The notes beneath the pieces are model-generated. The model saw only the letters and a list, made by a program, of their open reading frames with translations, was not told the origin of the DNA and made no database searches. The position numbers were made by a program, and so were the translations under genes. 64,000 bases of DNA from contig NZ_JAHMIN010000001.1 of the NCBI RefSeq assembly GCF_018986435.1, positions 190,858-254,857 of the forward strand, in the 5' to 3' direction. Positions 61,632 to 64,000 of this stretch are shown here, one piece after another. The first letter of the stretch is position 1. Every line of letters starts with the position of its first letter. Source of the DNA: Hahella sp. HN01. GTDB taxonomy: Bacteria > Pseudomonadota > Gammaproteobacteria > Pseudomonadales > Oleiphilaceae.

Positions 61632-63962
61632 TCAAGCCTGTTCCAACACTTTTTCCTCAAAGTGACGAACAATAGCACTGAGCTCTTCGAAACGGATAGG
61701 TTTGGTCAGAAAATCGTCCATCCCGCACTGCATGCATTTCTCTTTCTCGCCGGGGAACGCATTCGCTGTGAGCGCCACAATAGGGATATGAGAAAAGCTT
61801 TGGGCACTCTCACGAATACGCCTGGTCGTCTCATAGCCATCCATGACCGGCATCCAGCAGTCCATGAATATCAAATCAAAATGGGTTGAACCCAGCTGTT
61901 GGATGGCGATTTCGCCGTTTTCAGCAAAGTCCACTCGGCAGCCGCACTTCTCCAACATCTTGCGGGCGAGATTGCGGTTGACCGTATTGTCCTCAACCAG
62001 CAGAACACGTAAGCCGGAACGCCTTGAGTCCCTGCGATCCTCAAAGGTCATCAGGCTGGGAGAAAGGATAATCGAAGTTTCATTCGGCTCCTCCACCAAA
62101 ACCGAGTACAAGGCGTCGCGTAAGTGCGACTCTCTGTCCAACTTACTGAGGTAGCCGGAAACTCCCGCGCCCTTCAACTCAGACACATGCTCTCTTTGCG
62201 GGTGTGAGGACAACGCCAAAATCGGCGCGTTTTTCTGCAAGTCCAAGGATTTTATGGACTTAATCAGATCTATAAAGTCATCTCCCGGCAGCGACTCGTC
62301 CAGAATCATCGCGTTGTATGGGGCTTTAGAGTCCACCGCCTGATTTACCAGCGCCCTGACCTCTTCGGAGGTTTTAGCAATATCGCAATGCAGCAGGGAT
62401 TCTTCGGAGAAAATATCCAGAGTAGCCTTGAGACTCAGCTCATTGGCGTCCGCCACGAGGATGCGGCTTTCTCTGAAAATATTTTCTTCATTAAGAATTT
62501 GAGGGCTATAACTTTGCACGCGCTGACAGGAAAGTTGCGCCCAATAGGTCGTGCCTTTACCTTCCTCACTTTCGATGCCGAAAGAGCCGCCCATCAACTC
62601 CACGAACTGTTTACACAACGCCAACCTCAACCCTGTGCCAACTTCGTTGAGGCCCTGCGAAACCGGCGCTTCAAAGGTGTTGGACAGCAAGGTATCAATT
62701 TCATTAGGGCTGATTCCCGGGCTGCTGTCTTCTACGGTAAATCGTATGCGCACCCGATCTTCGTCAAACGCCACCGGATGCACATGCAGCACCACCTGGC
62801 CTTTTACCGTGACCGTAATCGCAACGGAGAGCAGGCTTTCCAGCACGCGCAACAGAATATTGCGATCCGTCAGCACCCGCGTCGGCAAGCCTGCATCCAC
62901 AAAGGTTTCAACGTTCAGGCCTTTGGCTTCCGACACCGCCGAAACACGCGCCACCGCCGCCTGCAGCAATGCTCGCAATTCGGTAGGCGCCAAATCCACT
63001 TGCGTCGTGCCGGCTTCCAGTTTGGAAAGGTCCAGCATATCGTTAAACAGGGTCAACAAAGACTCTGAACTCTGTTGCACCGCCAGCAAATATTCACGTT
63101 GCTCCTGAGAAACGGGGGCATCCAGCAACAGGCCGGTATAGCCAAGAATGTTGTTCATCGGCGTGCGCAGCTCGTGGCTGATATTGGCGATAAACACGCT
63201 CTTGCTTTGATTCGCCTTTACCGCCTGGGAGCGCTCGACTTGAGAGCGTTGCTCTGACTGCCGCAGAATGCGCGTCTGCTCCAGCATGCGAATACGCAGA
63301 TTATTAATGGCGGTGACCACCTGACTCAGCTCGTCGGATGAGGATGGCGGCTTACGGTCCAGGGTTAAGGTCGCCGTCGGGTTATCAATCTCCAACCTGC
63401 GGCAATATTGCGACATCTTTTCCAAATGCCGACTGACCAAAAGCCAGAAGATCAACAAGAAGAAAATAGCGACGACAAAGGTTTTGACGCTCTGGGTAAT
63501 CAGAATAATAAGCAGCCGGTCCCAGATTTTGTGCTGGATTGGCTCCAGTGTGGCGATGAGCGTCAAATCTCCCAGCCAGTAATTGTCCATGCCCGGCTGA
63601 TAGATGGGATACACCTTGCTGAAGGAAGGCTCACCGGATGGCGGCGTGCCAGCGGTAAACACATCCTGGTAGTTGGTGACCAGGGAGACGTTGTAAATTT
63701 CCGGCAGGCGCAGCAATCCCCGCAATAACACATCCAGGTTATCGTGATTGATGCTCCAGAGGCTATTCGCCAATCCCGGTTCGAACGTACTTGCGACATC
63801 GTCCAGCCTGGTGTTGAGCGCCGCCACTTCCGCACGGTAATCCAGCCACAACTGTACGCCGGTGGAGACCAGGGCGACGGCTGTGCTGAACAGCAGGACG
63901 CTCGCCACGACCTTCGATCCTAAAGGATACTTTCGCAGCCGTTTACTAAATTTACCCCACAA
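61632..63962 (-). CDS. Membrane-bound hybrid sensor histidine kinase with degenerate ATPase domain
   Basis: A 776-residue inner-membrane protein. Two membrane helices (about 17-39 and 160-177) flank a periplasmic domain, followed by a HAMP-like linker. The HisKA H box is intact (FIANISHELRTPMNNILGY, His263). The HATPase domain is degenerate: the N box reads SLLSVAITVT with Val380 where Asn is expected. G1 is EDSSPGIS and G2 is GTGLRLAL. Two receiver domains follow, the first with Asp555 in ILDESLPG and the second with Asp701 in FMDCWMPVMDG and Lys in LTKPIRF. No HPt domain is present. The layout is BarA/GacS-like. Confidence 0.88.
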   Translation of the reverse strand: MWGKFSKRLRKYPLGSKVVASVLLFSTAVALVSTGVQLWLDYRAEVAALNTRLDDVASTFEPGLANSLWSINHDNLDVLLRGLLRLPEIYNVSLVTNYQDVFTAGTPPSGEPSFSKVYPIYQPGMDNYWLGDLTLIATLEPIQHKIWDRLLIILITQSVKTFVVAIFFLLIFWLLVSRHLEKMSQYCRRLEIDNPTATLTLDRKPPSSSDELSQVVTAINNLRIRMLEQTRILRQSEQRSQVERSQAVKANQSKSVFIANISHELRTPMNNILGYTGLLLDAPVSQEQREYLLAVQQSSESLLTLFNDMLDLSKLEAGTTQVDLAPTELRALLQAAVARVSAVSEAKGLNVETFVDAGLPTRVLTDRNILLRVLESLLSVAITVTVKGQVVLHVHPVAFDEDRVRIRFTVEDSSPGISPNEIDTLLSNTFEAPVSQGLNEVGTGLRLALCKQFVELMGGSFGIESEEGKGTTYWAQLSCQRVQSYSPQILNEENIFRESRILVADANELSLKATLDIFSEESLLHCDIAKTSEEVRALVNQAVDSKAPYNAMILDESLPGDDFIDLIKSIKSLDLQKNAPILALSSHPQREHVSELKGAGVSGYLSKLDRESHLRDALYSVLVEEPNETSIILSPSLMTFEDRRDSRRSGLRVLLVEDNTVNRNLARKMLEKCGCRVDFAENGEIAIQQLGSTHFDLIFMDCWMPVMDGYETTRRIRESAQSFSHIPIVALTANAFPGEKEKCMQCGMDDFLTKPIRFEELSAIVRHFEEKVLEQA

Positions 63963-64000
63963 ACCCCTAAACTCCCTGTTTGCCTACTACCGTTGAGAGC

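Overview
The window is ordinary chromosome of a gammaproteobacterium. Gene order and protein sequences look most like a marine Oceanospirillales/Pseudomonas-type bacterium, and Hahella is my best guess from recognition alone. Signs are the rpsB-to-rnhB envelope block, the Pseudomonas-style dapC/dapD/dapE set next to glnD, the pilA-pilB-pilC-pilD-coaE-yacG cluster, a canonical LexA box before recA and a sigma-54 promoter before pilA. I see no rRNA, tRNA, CRISPR array, transposase or phage genes.

Layout. 1-3.7 kb: the end of astE, then on the minus strand a signalling group (M23 peptidase, FixJ-type regulator, cytoplasmic receiver-PAS-histidine kinase). 3.8-6.5 kb: an AmrS-type radical SAM enzyme, an AlkB-like dioxygenase and a voltage-gated K+ channel with a C-terminal zinc ribbon. 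6.5-12.8 kb: a Lon-like protease, a small charged protein behind a sigma-28-like promoter, a PilZ protein, mobA, moaE, SirB2, a small membrane protein and a fibronectin-like lipoprotein. 12.9-18.3 kb: recA and pncC (minus), mutS and fdxA (plus), a DUF4124 protein. 18.3-33 kb: one long minus-strand block for translation, isoprenoid/phospholipid and outer-membrane assembly (rpsB, tsf, pyrH, frr, uppS, cdsA, dxr, rseP, bamA, skp, lpxD, fabZ, lpxA, lpxB, rnhB). 33.3-41.6 kb: map, glnD and lysine/diaminopimelate genes (dapC, dapD, dapE) with small unknowns. 41.7-42.7 kb: a membrane-anchored cold-shock-domain protein and slyX.

42.8-52.9 kb is the accessory part and is visibly more AT-rich than its flanks. 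Seven tightly packed plus-strand genes encode a Wzx-like flippase, a methyltransferase, four GT-A/GT-B glycosyltransferases and a KpsS-like capsule transferase. They meet, tail to tail with a 43-base overlap, a minus-strand set that begins at the pilins: pilin 1, terminator, pilin 2, a 625-residue multi-membrane protein with C-terminal TPR-like helices, and a DPM1-like polyprenyl-phosphate glycosyltransferase. The last three look like one operon. I propose they form a pilin (or other surface protein) glycosylation system whose layout resembles eukaryotic Dol-P-Man synthase plus TMTC O-mannosyltransferases. This is the most interesting candidate system in the window.

54-58.7 kb holds pilB, pilC, pilD, coaE and yacG. 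59-64 kb has an unknown exported protein, trmO, a cysteine-rich PilZ protein and a large hybrid kinase whose ATP-binding domain has lost its N-box asparagine. Surface motility is a recurring theme: type IV pili, two PilZ proteins, the sigma-28-like promoter and two sensory kinases.
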